Source: an uncultured SAR116 cluster alpha proteobacterium (GTDB lineage: Bacteria > Pseudomonadota > Alphaproteobacteria > Puniceispirillales > Marisalimonadaceae). Taken from it: 64,000 bases of DNA. Within the stretch, counting starts at the first letter, position 1. Every line of letters starts with the position of its first letter. The notes below the pieces were generated by a model, which was given only the letters and a program-made list of their open reading frames with translations, was not told where the DNA came from and searched no databases. The stretch lies in assembly GCA_902623995.1 (NCBI GenBank), contig CACNWE010000001.1, positions 186,001-250,000 of the forward strand, read 5' to 3'. Shown one piece after another: positions 34,856 to 43,945 of this stretch. Made by a program: the position numbers and the translations under genes.

Positions 34856-35446
34856 TTAGCCTTTTAACTGGTATGCAGTACCCCAGCCCCATGCGCCAGA
34901 ACCAAAACCACGGGCAACGACTCTCTCTCTGAAAATGTCAGCTACTTCGTCTCCATCACCAGCAAGCAATGCTTTTGTTGCGCACATTTCTGCACATGAT
35001 GGTAGTTTGCCTTCTGCAAGTCTGTTACGTCCATACTTTTGGAACTCTAACTCACCCATATCAGTTTCAGGTCCGCCTGCACAAAAAGTACATTTATCCA
35101 TTTTCCCTCTTGATCCATAATTTCCAGCTTGAGGAAATTGAGGAGCTCCAAAAGGACAAGCATAGAAGCAGTAACCACAGCCAATACATAGATCTTTAGA
35201 ATGTAATACTACACCTTGATCTGTTTGATAAAAACAATCAACTGGGCACACAGCCATGCAAGGAGCATCTGAACAATGCATACAGGCTACAGATATTGAT
35301 CTTTCTCCTGGCTTACCATCTTGAATGGTTACAACCCTTCTTCTATTTATACCCCATGGAACCTCATGCTCATTCTTACATGCTGTCACACAGGCGTTAC
35401 ACTCAATACATCTTTCTGCATCGCATAAGAATTTCATTCGTGCCAT
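34856..35446 (-). CDS. Formate dehydrogenase beta subunit (four [4Fe-4S] ferredoxin)
   Basis: A 196-residue electron-transfer subunit. Four cysteine groups are seen: CIECNACVTACKNEHEVPWG near 14-35, CMHCSDAPCMAVCP near 54-68, CIGCGYCFYACPFG near 90-103, and KCTFCAGG near 120 with the pairing cysteine in SCAEMCATKA. It lies between the catalytic and the cytochrome b subunits. It lacks the C-terminal transmembrane anchor of E. coli FdoH (about 300 residues). A strong ribosome site (ggaggg) precedes the ATG, and it starts 15 bases after the alpha subunit stop. Confidence 0.93.
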   Translation of the reverse strand: MARMKFLCDAERCIECNACVTACKNEHEVPWGINRRRVVTIQDGKPGERSISVACMHCSDAPCMAVCPVDCFYQTDQGVVLHSKDLCIGCGYCFYACPFGAPQFPQAGNYGSRGKMDKCTFCAGGPETDMGELEFQKYGRNRLAEGKLPSCAEMCATKALLAGDGDEVADIFRERVVARGFGSGAWGWGTAYQLKG

Positions 35447-35461
35447 TTTTTAAGCCCTCCT

Positions 35462-38353
35462 TTAAGCTAGTTCAATTTGACACAATGAGCACTTAGTCTC
35501 TTGCATCTGTGTTACTGAGTCATATCCATAAGTAAATGCAGTGTTTGCAGCTTCACCTAGTACATATGGATCTGAACCTTCTGGATACTTTGATCTAAGA
35601 TCCTCACCTTCCATATGACCACCGAAGTGGAATGGTAAGAAAGCTACACCTTTGGCAACACGCTCGGTTACCATTGCCATAACTTTAATCCTAGCTCCTT
35701 CTGGGGTTGCAACCCAAACCATTGCACCGTTTCTAATTCCTTTAGAGTTGGCATCAAATGGATTGATTTCAACAAACATGTCTTGTTGCAATTCAGCTAG
35801 CCATGGATTTGATCTTGTCTCATCTCCACCACCTTCATATTCAACCAGTCTTCCAGATGTTAGAATGATCGGATATTTAACAGAGTGATCCACATCCTGA
35901 ATAGACTTATACAATGTTGGAAGTCTATATGCCATTCTATCAGAATATGTAGGATAATCAGCTACAAGGTCTCTTCTAGAAGTGTATAGTGGCTCTCTGT
36001 GTAATGGTATTGGATCTGGAAATGTCCAAACCTTAACTCTTGCCTTAGCGTTTCCAAATGGAGCACATCCATGTTTAATAGCAACTCTTTGGATACCACC
36101 AGATAAGTCAACTTTCCAGTTAGTTTTATCACCCGCAACTTTATCAATTGCAGCTTTTTCCTCAGCTGTTAAATCTTTATCCCAGCCAAGTTTTTTAAGC
36201 ATTGCCATTGTAAATTGTGGATAACCGTCTTTAATCTCAGAACCAACTGGATATGAACCTTCAGCTAATAGATTGTTACCTTCGTGTTCAACACCAAATC
36301 TTGCTCTAAAACATAATCCACCTTCTGCCACTGGCTTTGATGTATCATATAACAGTGGTGTACCAGGGTGTTTCATTTCTGGGTTACCCCAACAAGGCCA
36401 AGGTAAACCATAATAATCACCATCAAGTTCTCCACCAACAGCTCTTAAAGTGGTTTTATCAAAAACGTGTTGATTCTTCATGTGAGCTTTAAGTCTCTCT
36501 GGTGACTGACCAGTATAACCTATTGTCCACATACCACTATTAAACTCTTTAGTTACGTCTTCAATGTAAGGCTCATCGTTAGTTACCTTAATATTTCTGA
36601 ACATACGATCTGCAAATCCAAACTTTTTTGCAAACTTGTATATAATGGTATGATCAGGAAGTGAGTCAAAAGATGGCTCGATAACCTTCTCTCTCCATTG
36701 AAGTGATCTATTGGATGAAGTAAGGGATCCATATGTCTCAAACTGAGTAGTAGATGGGAGTAAATAAACGCCATCTGTTCTATCAGATAAAACTGCAGAA
36801 ACTGTTGGGTAAGGATCAATTACAACCATAAGGTCTAACTTTTCCATTGCAACTTTCATTTCCTTCATTCTAGTTTGAGAGTTAGGAGCATGTCCCCAGA
36901 ATACCATTGCTTTTAAATTATCTGGCTGTTCTATATTTTCTTTCTTTTCAAGAACACCATCAATCCATCTTGATACAGGTATACCCTTTTGGTTCATCAT
37001 ACTCTTGGTTTTACCATCTTTACCTTTCATTGAAGCAAATCTGGCTTTAATCCAATTGTAATCTTCTCCCCATACTCTTGACCAATGTTTCCAAGCACCG
37101 GCGGATAAACCGTAGTACCCTGGTAAAGAATGGGATAAAATACAAAAGTCGGTAGCACCTTGAACATTATCGTGGCCTCGGAATATGTTGGCACCACCAC
37201 CTGCGGTTCCCATGTTTCCTAAAGCTAATTGGAATGCACAATACGCTCTTGTGTTGTTATTTCCGTTAGTATGCTGAGTTCCACCCATACACCAGATAAA
37301 TGTACCAGGTCTGTTATTAGCCATTATTTTAGCTACTCTTTTTAACTGAGATCCAGGAACTCCAGTAACTCTTTCTGTTTCTTCAGGATTCCATTTCTTT
37401 ACTTCAGCTCTAACGTCATCCATACCATAGACACGTTGCCTAATAAATTCTTTATCTTCCCATTTATTTTCGAAGATATGCCACATAATTCCCCAAATCA
37501 ACGCAACATCTGATCCTGGACGAAATCTTACAAATTCGTCAGCGTGTGCTGCAGTTCTAGTAAAACGTGGGTCACATACAATTAATGGAGCATTATTTTG
37601 CTCTTTTGCTTTCATTAAGTGCATTAATGACACTGGGTGCGCTTCTGCTGGATTTCCACCAATGACAAACATGGCCTTAGAATTGTGAATGTCATTGTAA
37701 GAATTTGTCATCGCACCGTAACCCCAAGTGTTAGCAACACCTGCAACTGTTGTTGAATGACATATTCTTGCCTGGTGATCCCCATTGTTAGAGCCCCAAT
37801 ATGCATAAAATTTTCTAAATAAATATGACTGCTCATTATTAAATTTAGCAGAACCTAACCAATAAACAGAATCAGGGCCTGATGAAGTTCTGATGGATTC
37901 CATCTTGTCGCCAATTTCATTTATGGCATCATCCCATGACATTCTTGTCCATTTGCCACTTACAAGCTTCATAGGATATTTTAATCTTCTTTCTCCACTT
38001 GCTGTTTCTCTAACAGACGCACCCTTAGAGCAATGAGCACCTAAATTAATTGGGCTATCCCAACCTGGCTCTTGACCTGTCCACACACCATTTTGAACTT
38101 CAGCCATAATAGTACAACCAACTGAACAGTGCGTACAAACTGTTTTCTTCATGGATACTGCAGAGGTTGAAAATGAAGCCTTTGCTGGCTTAACATTTGA
38201 ACCTGTAAGAGCTGCAACGGTGGCTAATCCCCCTACCGCTAATCCTGAACCTTTCAAAAAAGTACGTCTATCAACGACTTTTTCTGAGGTTTTACCAATG
38301 AAAGATGAAGTTTGGGAGCCTATCGCCACCCCTTTCGTCTTCTTTCTAAGCAT
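35462..38353 (-). CDS. Formate dehydrogenase alpha subunit, cysteine-type, TAT-exported
   Basis: A 963-residue molybdopterin (W or Mo) oxidoreductase oxidising formate to CO2 in the periplasm. A twin-arginine signal (Arg29-Arg30 in VDRRTFLKGSG) leads to a [4Fe-4S] site CTHCSVGC (about 72-79) and the catalytic loop ARICHSTTVAGVANTWGYGAMTN, where Cys198 replaces selenocysteine (codon TGT, not TGA). Asn-rich MGD-binding blocks (GGNPAEAHPVSLMH) and a C-terminal molydopterin-binding region with RLVEYEGGGDETRSNPWLAE complete it. An ideal aggagg precedes the ATG. It follows the TAT-target microprotein and torD on one strand. Confidence 0.96.
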   Translation of the reverse strand: MLRKKTKGVAIGSQTSSFIGKTSEKVVDRRTFLKGSGLAVGGLATVAALTGSNVKPAKASFSTSAVSMKKTVCTHCSVGCTIMAEVQNGVWTGQEPGWDSPINLGAHCSKGASVRETASGERRLKYPMKLVSGKWTRMSWDDAINEIGDKMESIRTSSGPDSVYWLGSAKFNNEQSYLFRKFYAYWGSNNGDHQARICHSTTVAGVANTWGYGAMTNSYNDIHNSKAMFVIGGNPAEAHPVSLMHLMKAKEQNNAPLIVCDPRFTRTAAHADEFVRFRPGSDVALIWGIMWHIFENKWEDKEFIRQRVYGMDDVRAEVKKWNPEETERVTGVPGSQLKRVAKIMANNRPGTFIWCMGGTQHTNGNNNTRAYCAFQLALGNMGTAGGGANIFRGHDNVQGATDFCILSHSLPGYYGLSAGAWKHWSRVWGEDYNWIKARFASMKGKDGKTKSMMNQKGIPVSRWIDGVLEKKENIEQPDNLKAMVFWGHAPNSQTRMKEMKVAMEKLDLMVVIDPYPTVSAVLSDRTDGVYLLPSTTQFETYGSLTSSNRSLQWREKVIEPSFDSLPDHTIIYKFAKKFGFADRMFRNIKVTNDEPYIEDVTKEFNSGMWTIGYTGQSPERLKAHMKNQHVFDKTTLRAVGGELDGDYYGLPWPCWGNPEMKHPGTPLLYDTSKPVAEGGLCFRARFGVEHEGNNLLAEGSYPVGSEIKDGYPQFTMAMLKKLGWDKDLTAEEKAAIDKVAGDKTNWKVDLSGGIQRVAIKHGCAPFGNAKARVKVWTFPDPIPLHREPLYTSRRDLVADYPTYSDRMAYRLPTLYKSIQDVDHSVKYPIILTSGRLVEYEGGGDETRSNPWLAELQQDMFVEINPFDANSKGIRNGAMVWVATPEGARIKVMAMVTERVAKGVAFLPFHFGGHMEGEDLRSKYPEGSDPYVLGEAANTAFTYGYDSVTQMQETKCSLCQIELA

Positions 38354-38383
38354 ACTTTTCCTCCTTAAATTGATTAATTAATA

Positions 38384-38572
38384 TTAGAACCTAGCGGTTT
38401 CATAATAAGTTTTTACATGCTTTGTTTTCTGGTAGCCTGAACCAGTAGTATTCATAGTCTCGTTAGCAGATGCTGTTTTAGTAACAGTTGCAGCCACTGT
38501 GGCGGCGGCAGCTGTGAGAGCGGCACCTTTTAAAAAGTCTCTCCTACCATTCTTAGATTTATCGATCTTCAT
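38384..38572 (-). CDS. Formate dehydrogenase region TAT-target small protein
   Basis: A 62-residue protein with a twin-arginine signal (NGRRDFLKGAALTAAAATVAATVTK, residues 9-33) and a short tail with ETARF at the end. This is the 'formate dehydrogenase region TAT target' family (TIGR02811 type), always found just before the alpha subunit in such loci. Role unproven; probably an assembly factor or small subunit in the periplasm. It is 30 bases before the alpha gene, with a taaggag ribosome site. Confidence 0.88.
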   Translation of the reverse strand: MKIDKSKNGRRDFLKGAALTAAAATVAATVTKTASANETMNTTGSGYQKTKHVKTYYETARF

Positions 38573-38587
38573 TTTACACTCCTTAAT

Positions 38588-38608
38588 AAAAAGCTCATTA
38601 ATATGAGC
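38588..38608 (-). terminator. Weak terminator/attenuator between torD and the TAT-target gene
   Basis: On the minus strand gctcat-atta-atgagc is followed at once by ttttt, then by the taaggag ribosome site of the next gene. A G-rich/C-rich pair (gggg...gcccc) lies just upstream. The six-base stem is short, so it probably attenuates rather than stops transcription. Confidence 0.45.
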
Positions 38609-38629
38609 CCATGAAACAGGGGCCTATCG

Positions 38630-39247
38630 CTACCCCGAGACATTCATTGAGAACGACGCACGTTCAATTTCCATAAATTCTTTTCCAATAGTTCCAACTG
38701 GTGAATAAAACACTGCAATTTTGGAACTTTCTATATCTCTCATAAGCAAGTCAACCCATGGAGCCAAATGCTTATTAAAAAAGTCTTTTTGCTCAGTAAT
38801 AGAATATTTTTTTTCAAACTTTCCAAGTATCAAGCCAGACATCATGTCAAATATGCTCGCGATGTGATCCTCCGGCTCCTTAACATTTTCCTCTAGCTTG
38901 ATTCCTATTTTTTGCATATCCTGTCTTAACTTTGCTAAAGGCTTGTCTTTTAAAAATCCAGTCAAATAGTAAGATGCAAAGGGTAGTATTTCACCCCTAC
39001 CGACACCTACAAAAATTCTAACATACTCATCTCTAATAGTTGGGAGATCAAGAGAAGTAGCTAATTTAGAAAGTGTTTTTATGGATTTTCCAATGGGAGA
39101 ATCATCAGAATCAAGCATTGTTAACTGATTTACTAAATTTTCGTCAGGTTCTGCTCTTAAAAGATTAGCTAAAAATGAATACATGTCAGCACGTAACTGA
39201 TCTTCTTCATTAATAATATGTGCAATTTTAGCGTTGTTAGAACTCAA
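38630..39247 (-). CDS. TorD-family chaperone for formate dehydrogenase
   Basis: A 205-residue all-helical cytoplasmic chaperone. RADMYSFLANLLRAEPDENLVNQL near 19-42, then EYVRIFVGVGRGEILPFASYYLTGFL near 72-97 and the family signature KEPEDHIASIFDMM near 118-131 identify TorD/DmsD. It would bind the twin-arginine signal of the alpha subunit and hold it for cofactor insertion. It starts at a TTG (39247) six bases after a GGGGGA ribosome site; no ATG fits. A 9-base-arm hairpin overlaps the upstream edge of that site. Confidence 0.85.
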   Translation of the reverse strand: MSSNNAKIAHIINEEDQLRADMYSFLANLLRAEPDENLVNQLTMLDSDDSPIGKSIKTLSKLATSLDLPTIRDEYVRIFVGVGRGEILPFASYYLTGFLKDKPLAKLRQDMQKIGIKLEENVKEPEDHIASIFDMMSGLILGKFEKKYSITEQKDFFNKHLAPWVDLLMRDIESSKIAVFYSPVGTIGKEFMEIERASFSMNVSG

Positions 39248-39257
39248 ATTATATCCC

Positions 39258-39285
39258 CCAAAATAACTATTTACTATTATTTTGG
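39258..39285 (-). promoter_or_regulatory. Hairpin overlapping the torD ribosome-binding site
   Basis: ccaaaataa and its exact complement ttattttgg flank a ten-base loop. In the torD transcript the 3' arm ends inside the G-run of the Shine-Dalgarno (GGGGGA), nine bases upstream of the TTG start. Folding would partly hide the site, or the dyad could be a DNA operator. Neither is proven. Confidence 0.45.
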
Positions 39286-39338
39286 AAAAGAAAAGCTTTT
39301 TTTTATTAATATGTTAAGTAAAAGATCAATCTAAACAA

Positions 39339-40127
39339 TTAGATCTTTTGGTTATAATTATTTTTACTGATTTTTGGTTTGAAAACCATTGTTTCTGGCT
39401 TTATTTTTTTATTATTATTTTGCAAGGAATTTTCAATTTCATCAGTATTTGTTGATGTTTGTTCTATTAAATTCTTATCTTTTTTTATTTCGCCAATCTT
39501 ACTGACATTATTCTTCTTGTCTTTTTCAGATATAAGTTTTGTTTCGTCATTTTGTTTCTGATTTTGTTTTTTATCTTGATTTTTTCCTTTAGAAATTTTT
39601 TTAATTTTCTTTTTATTGCTTTTATCTGTTGATAATTGAATAGGAGTTATTGATTCGACGTCATTTTTTTCGTCCTTATCATCAATCAAATCTGATAGAT
39701 AACCTTTTCCAACTTTATAAGCTGTTTCCATCCCTTCAATAACTGTTGCAGCATCAGTAAAATCTTCATGATAATCGTTAATTTCTGCGTCAGCGAATCT
39801 TATTATTGGATTTAATCTCCATACTCTTCGCAACGCTATTTGACGCAATCTGTCAGGAACTCCATCTTTAAAAAACACATCTAAAGATTTTTCTTTTTTA
39901 ATTTTCTCAGGATTTGGTAAATTATATTTCTTTAACAATTCATCATCATTAAGTTTATCGTTTTCGCTCACTTCTGGTGTTGAAGATTTTGAAACTTCAT
40001 CACCTTGGGAACTATTAAAATCAGTAGATTCTATTTTAGAAATTTCATTTTCAGACTTTTGTTTAGATTTTTTCTTAGACCATCTAGAAAGAAAGTTCTC
40101 ATTTAAATCTTTTTTATCTTCTTTCAT
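39339..40127 (-). CDS. DUF3306 protein of the formate dehydrogenase locus
   Basis: A 262-residue soluble, highly charged protein. Start KEDKKDLNENFLSRWSKKK is typical of DUF3306, which is nearly always next to DUF3305 and formate dehydrogenase. The conserved core FKDGVPDRLRQIALRRVWRLNPIIRFADAEINDYHEDFTD (about 87-127) is clear; the rest is lysine/asparagine-rich low-complexity sequence, probably disordered. Function unknown, presumed maturation factor. It is 26 bases downstream of DUF3305 on the same strand and precedes torD by 91 bases. Confidence 0.85.
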   Translation of the reverse strand: MKEDKKDLNENFLSRWSKKKSKQKSENEISKIESTDFNSSQGDEVSKSSTPEVSENDKLNDDELLKKYNLPNPEKIKKEKSLDVFFKDGVPDRLRQIALRRVWRLNPIIRFADAEINDYHEDFTDAATVIEGMETAYKVGKGYLSDLIDDKDEKNDVESITPIQLSTDKSNKKKIKKISKGKNQDKKQNQKQNDETKLISEKDKKNNVSKIGEIKKDKNLIEQTSTNTDEIENSLQNNNKKIKPETMVFKPKISKNNYNQKI

Positions 40128-40153
40128 TATAAATTAACCTTTAAAATCTATTA

Positions 40154-40765
40154 TCAGTTGTAAAAATTTTTCTTTAGTCTTTGATCCCCACCTCGATGAA
40201 TATTTTCATCAATATTTTTTTTATCTCTTTTTCTTTTTTTAAACTCCTCAGGATGAAAGTGAATACTAACAAACTTATTTAAGAGCTCTAAAATAGGACC
40301 ATATAATGGAACTTTTTCAACTTTATCTTCTCCACAATCTTCATAATCTTGAATATGATAGGGAGATAGTGAGACTTCTGCTAAATGAACGTCAATATTT
40401 CTCTTCTCATCACTTTTTTTTTCATTTTCTTCAATTAAATCTCCATCTCTCAGAACTATATATATAGAAGGGTCTGAAGATTGAAGATTCTCAGCATAAC
40501 CTTCAGCCTCTGCGCGATGCAAATCAATTGACGCATCTGCAACAAATAAATTTTTATTATCACTATTATGTCGAGAAACATCATTTAAAAGTGGACGAAT
40601 TTTAACGTCATTAATTGGGGGATACCCTTCTCCACTTGTTACATCAAGAGGTATCAAATCATTAACTATCCATTTATGACTTTCCCATTGATTATCAATT
40701 TCTTTTTTTTCAAAAATGATCCTTACACCGTATAGAAGATGCTTATTATTTTCTAAGCTTATCAT
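40154..40765 (-). CDS. DUF3305 protein of the formate dehydrogenase locus
   Basis: A 203-residue protein. GVRIIFEKKEIDNQWESHKWIVNDLIPLD near 13-41, then LFVADASIDLHRAEAEGYAENLQSSDPSIYIVLRDG, match DUF3305, the constant neighbour of DUF3306. The domain looks beta-rich and soluble; the C-terminal 35 residues are basic. It leads the run DUF3305-DUF3306-torD-TAT protein-alpha-beta, and is divergent from the large ferredoxin gene over a 144-base gap that holds an operator-like dyad. Function unknown. Confidence 0.83.
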   Translation of the reverse strand: MISLENNKHLLYGVRIIFEKKEIDNQWESHKWIVNDLIPLDVTSGEGYPPINDVKIRPLLNDVSRHNSDNKNLFVADASIDLHRAEAEGYAENLQSSDPSIYIVLRDGDLIEENEKKSDEKRNIDVHLAEVSLSPYHIQDYEDCGEDKVEKVPLYGPILELLNKFVSIHFHPEEFKKRKRDKKNIDENIHRGGDQRLKKNFYN

Positions 40766-40851
40766 AATGCCTCATTTATAAACCTTAGACAGGTGAGCTA
40801 AATAACAACATTAAGAATAAAAAACAAACTAATTTTTTTTGTGATGAGAAA

Positions 40852-40876
40852 TTAATTGACATTATAACACAATTAA
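40852..40876. promoter_or_regulatory. Dyad over divergent promoters of the formate dehydrogenase and ferredoxin genes
   Basis: ttaattg-N11-caattaa, perfect seven-base arms. The left arm overlaps a consensus -35 (ttgaca, 40856-40861) that would pair with taagtt (40878-40883) for the ferredoxin gene; on the other strand tataat (40866-40861) is a consensus -10 for DUF3305. One protein bound here could control both directions. Promoter calls in such AT-rich DNA are tentative. Confidence 0.45.
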
Positions 40877-40909
40877 ATAAGTTCTTGTTTCAATCTTGGG
40901 AGATTGTTT

Positions 40910-42940
40910 TTGGAAATTAATAATAAAAAAATACTTATTTGCAATTGTGAAGCAACAATGGATATTGATGATGAAGCATTATCAAAAGCTTGCAAGTTGG
41001 AAAGTAAATGTAAAATACATAACAACTTATGCGGTTCGGAACTAGATGTTGTTTTAGATCAACTAAAAGTAGGAAATAAAGAAAATAAAAATTTGCTAAT
41101 TGCGTGCACTCAACAAGAAGAGGCTTTTGAAAATTTAGCTGAAGAAAATAATTTCCAGCCACCTGGCACTTTTAATATAAGAGAATATGCAGGATGGTCT
41201 AAAGAGAGTAAAAAATCCGTTCCTAAAATAAGCGCCTTGATAAATTCATCTGTCAATGAAACAAAAAAAACTCCTAGTTTGACTTTAAATTCTCTAGGAA
41301 GGTGCTTTGTTTATACCAATTATAAAAATGGTGATGACTCCCTTGGTATTGCTTTTGATTTCTGTAAAAAATTAAATAAACACCTTGGTGTAACACTAAT
41401 GATTTCTAATTGTGAAGACGAAATAGTTTTAGAGCCTCAAAATTTCAAAATAACAAAAGGAAATATAAACAGAGCTCAAGGTTATTTTTCTCAATTCCAA
41501 CTTGATATAAATAATTTTTCCGAAGCACTTCCAAGTAGTAAGTCAAATATGACGTTTGGAGATTTTTTTAAATCAGTAGATACTGAATGCGATATAATAA
41601 TAGATCTAAGTGAAAATACACCTATGTTTACAGGTGATCACAAACGTGATGGTTATTTTAGAGCAAGCACAAATAGTCCAAATGATTTACTAGAGATTTT
41701 TGCGAAAGCAATTGATATGATTGGAGAGTTTGAAAAACCAATTTATGTAAACTATAATGATAGTTTATGCGCACATTCACGTAATGAAAAAACAGGATGC
41801 TCAAAATGTTTAGATGTTTGCCCTGCTGGCGCTATCCAAACATCTGGTGACGTTGTTTCTGTAGATCCAGGTATATGCGGTGGTTGTGGTTTTTGCGGAT
41901 CTGTTTGTCCATCTGGCGCTATCCAAACTGATTATCCAAGCCTTGAAGTTATATTAGGTGATTTATCAAACCTACATGATAATTATATCAAAGCGGGTGG
42001 TAAAAATCCTACTTTAGTATTGTTTGATAATGATTATGGAAATGAAGTTATAAACATTCTTTCAAGACATGGCAGTGGTTTGCCAGCTAACTTGATACCC
42101 TATTCAATGCATTCTGTTGGTAGAGTTGGTCATGATATTCTTGTGTCTTCAATAGCTATTGGATATAAAAAAATTTTTATACTTCTAAACCCTAAAAAAA
42201 TTAAAGAATTTGATCTCTTACCAAAAGAAATTGAATTAGCCAATGCCTTACTTTCTGGCGTTGCAAAAAATGATAATAATACAATTAAATTAATTGAAGA
42301 AAGTGATCCTGAAAAAATTGGAGATAAATTTTATGAAAAAGATGGTTATACCAAAATCAAACCATCTTCTTTTGTTGCAGTTGGAGCGCCTAGAGGAATA
42401 TTGAGAGCCGGAATACAAGGTTTATCAAAAAGTAATAAAAACAAGAAAGACATCATACCATTACCCAATAATTCACCTTATGGGACCGTAGATGTTAACA
42501 TCGATAGTTGTACTATTTGTTTATCTTGCGTAAGTGCTTGTCCTGCTGGCGCATTGCAGGACAATCCAGACTCCCCTCAGCTTTTATTCAGAGAAGATGC
42601 TTGCTTGCAATGTGGTATATGTGTAGCAATATGTCCCGAAAAAGCAATATCTCTTAACTCTCAATTCAACTTAAACGATAACGCAATGTCAGCAAAAGTT
42701 ATTATTGAGGATCAACCTTTTGATTGTATTGTTTGTGGAAAGACTTTTGGATCTACTAAATCAATAGAAAGAATAATTGAAAAACTCTCTACTCATACGA
42801 TGTTTGAAAAAGACGGCAGGACTGAAATGCTTAAAATGTGTGAAGACTGCCGTGTTGGGGAAATGTTTAAGGAAAATGATAAAATGCTTGATGCCCAAGA
42901 CCGACCTAAACCAAGAACAACTGATGATTACTTGAATTAA
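40910..42940 (+). CDS. Large 4Fe-4S ferredoxin-type protein of the formate dehydrogenase locus
   Basis: A 676-residue soluble iron-sulfur protein. Two double-cluster ferredoxin modules are visible: CSKCLDVCPAGAIQ with CGGCGFCGSVCPSGAIQ (about 297-342) and CTICLSCVSACPAGALQ with CLQCGICVAICPEKAIS (about 531-585). A C-terminal zinc-ribbon-like pair, CIVC (about 604) and CEDC (about 643), follows. The N-terminal 280 residues have CNCEATMD and other scattered cysteines but no known domain I can name. TTG at 40910 has gggag seven bases before it and beats TTG at 40904. It may supply electrons for cofactor maturation. Confidence 0.8.
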   Translation: MEINNKKILICNCEATMDIDDEALSKACKLESKCKIHNNLCGSELDVVLDQLKVGNKENKNLLIACTQQEEAFENLAEENNFQPPGTFNIREYAGWSKESKKSVPKISALINSSVNETKKTPSLTLNSLGRCFVYTNYKNGDDSLGIAFDFCKKLNKHLGVTLMISNCEDEIVLEPQNFKITKGNINRAQGYFSQFQLDINNFSEALPSSKSNMTFGDFFKSVDTECDIIIDLSENTPMFTGDHKRDGYFRASTNSPNDLLEIFAKAIDMIGEFEKPIYVNYNDSLCAHSRNEKTGCSKCLDVCPAGAIQTSGDVVSVDPGICGGCGFCGSVCPSGAIQTDYPSLEVILGDLSNLHDNYIKAGGKNPTLVLFDNDYGNEVINILSRHGSGLPANLIPYSMHSVGRVGHDILVSSIAIGYKKIFILLNPKKIKEFDLLPKEIELANALLSGVAKNDNNTIKLIEESDPEKIGDKFYEKDGYTKIKPSSFVAVGAPRGILRAGIQGLSKSNKNKKDIIPLPNNSPYGTVDVNIDSCTICLSCVSACPAGALQDNPDSPQLLFREDACLQCGICVAICPEKAISLNSQFNLNDNAMSAKVIIEDQPFDCIVCGKTFGSTKSIERIIEKLSTHTMFEKDGRTEMLKMCEDCRVGEMFKENDKMLDAQDRPKPRTTDDYLN

Positions 42941-43929
42941 GAAATATCTAATAAAGGTAAATTTGTTAATATATTTTGAGGTTTGAATTTTATCTTAGAA
43001 CTACCATTCATTGCTAATCCAACATATACTGGCTTACCATTCATTTCTTGAACAAATCCGTCTTCAGCATCAAGTTGAAATAAACATAGTATCTGTTTAA
43101 GTCTTTCGTCATTAACGTCAAGTCCATTATAAAGATCATTTAAAATATTGTTAGAGTCACTGTCTAAACCAAGATGCCATGACCATTTCTCATCCTCAAT
43201 TTTTTGCATGGGTTTTATTGAAACCTCGATAGAAAGAAAATAATGAACCCATTTTTCAATCACGCGTGCTAATGCATCTAAGCCTGGTTTAGTGTAAGCA
43301 AGATCAATGGAGGTATCAAATTTATCTGATCTACCCCAATAATTGTCAGCAGAGCTCTCTCTTAAAATATCTATATCAACCTCTAATTTTTTCGGATCAT
43401 TAGCTTTAGTGCTTTTTTTCTCAGCTTGAAGTTCAACTGTAGCTTCATCTGCCACCATTATTTCATCTTCAGCTATAGTAACAACCTGTGTCCTAAAGAA
43501 TATTTCTGACGCCCTCACTTGAAGAGCATAGGGTGATTGATTTAGAATGTTCCTTAAAATAATTTGAACCATTTGATCAACAAAAAGAGGAGGAAAGTCT
43601 ACCGCTTGTCCTCTCGCTATTGCAAGATAAGCACTATCTAATGTTGGATACTTTGATAAAAAATCTCTAAACTTTAATATAACTTCATAGTTGAAAATTA
43701 CGTCTTTATCTCTAATTAAGTTAAGTTCCTTTTTATCAACAATATCAAAAGGTTTATCAACCAATCTTTTGTGAAGTTCAATTTCAGCTTCACAAGATTC
43801 TTCAATTGGAGCCACTTCTGGTCTATAAAAATAAGCTCGCATAAAGTCTTCGGTAGGAACAAGATGACCATCATTATTATGATCTAACAAATGCCAACCA
43901 GAAGTTAACCAAAAATCATTTTGAACCAT
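42937..43929 (-). CDS. DUF6352 family protein
   Basis: A 330-residue soluble protein. The opening NDFWLTSGWHLLDHNNDGHLVPTEDFMRAYFYRPEVAPIEESCEAE is the typical DUF6352 start. The rest is helical; a stretch QLDAEDGFVQ near 300 is acidic. No catalytic motif is obvious. It is found with formate dehydrogenase accessory genes in alphaproteobacteria. The 3' end overlaps the convergent ferredoxin gene by four bases; it is the last gene of the run Mrp - ligase-like - DUF6505 - DUF6352. Function unknown. Confidence 0.75.
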   Translation of the reverse strand: MVQNDFWLTSGWHLLDHNNDGHLVPTEDFMRAYFYRPEVAPIEESCEAEIELHKRLVDKPFDIVDKKELNLIRDKDVIFNYEVILKFRDFLSKYPTLDSAYLAIARGQAVDFPPLFVDQMVQIILRNILNQSPYALQVRASEIFFRTQVVTIAEDEIMVADEATVELQAEKKSTKANDPKKLEVDIDILRESSADNYWGRSDKFDTSIDLAYTKPGLDALARVIEKWVHYFLSIEVSIKPMQKIEDEKWSWHLGLDSDSNNILNDLYNGLDVNDERLKQILCLFQLDAEDGFVQEMNGKPVYVGLAMNGSSKIKFKPQNILTNLPLLDIS

Positions 43930-43945
43930 TCATGAATTCCTATAA

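Noticed and set aside
35652-37000. Several opposite-strand frames inside the formate dehydrogenase alpha gene
   Set aside because: They mirror the strong coding frame on the minus strand and show no independent motif.
37760-37762. Possible selenocysteine codon in formate dehydrogenase alpha
   Set aside because: The codon is TGT for Cys198, not TGA, so no selenocysteine insertion is needed.
39320-39349. aaaagatc...gatctttt hairpin at the end of DUF3306
   Set aside because: Arms overlap the stop and there is no T-tract; weak as a terminator.
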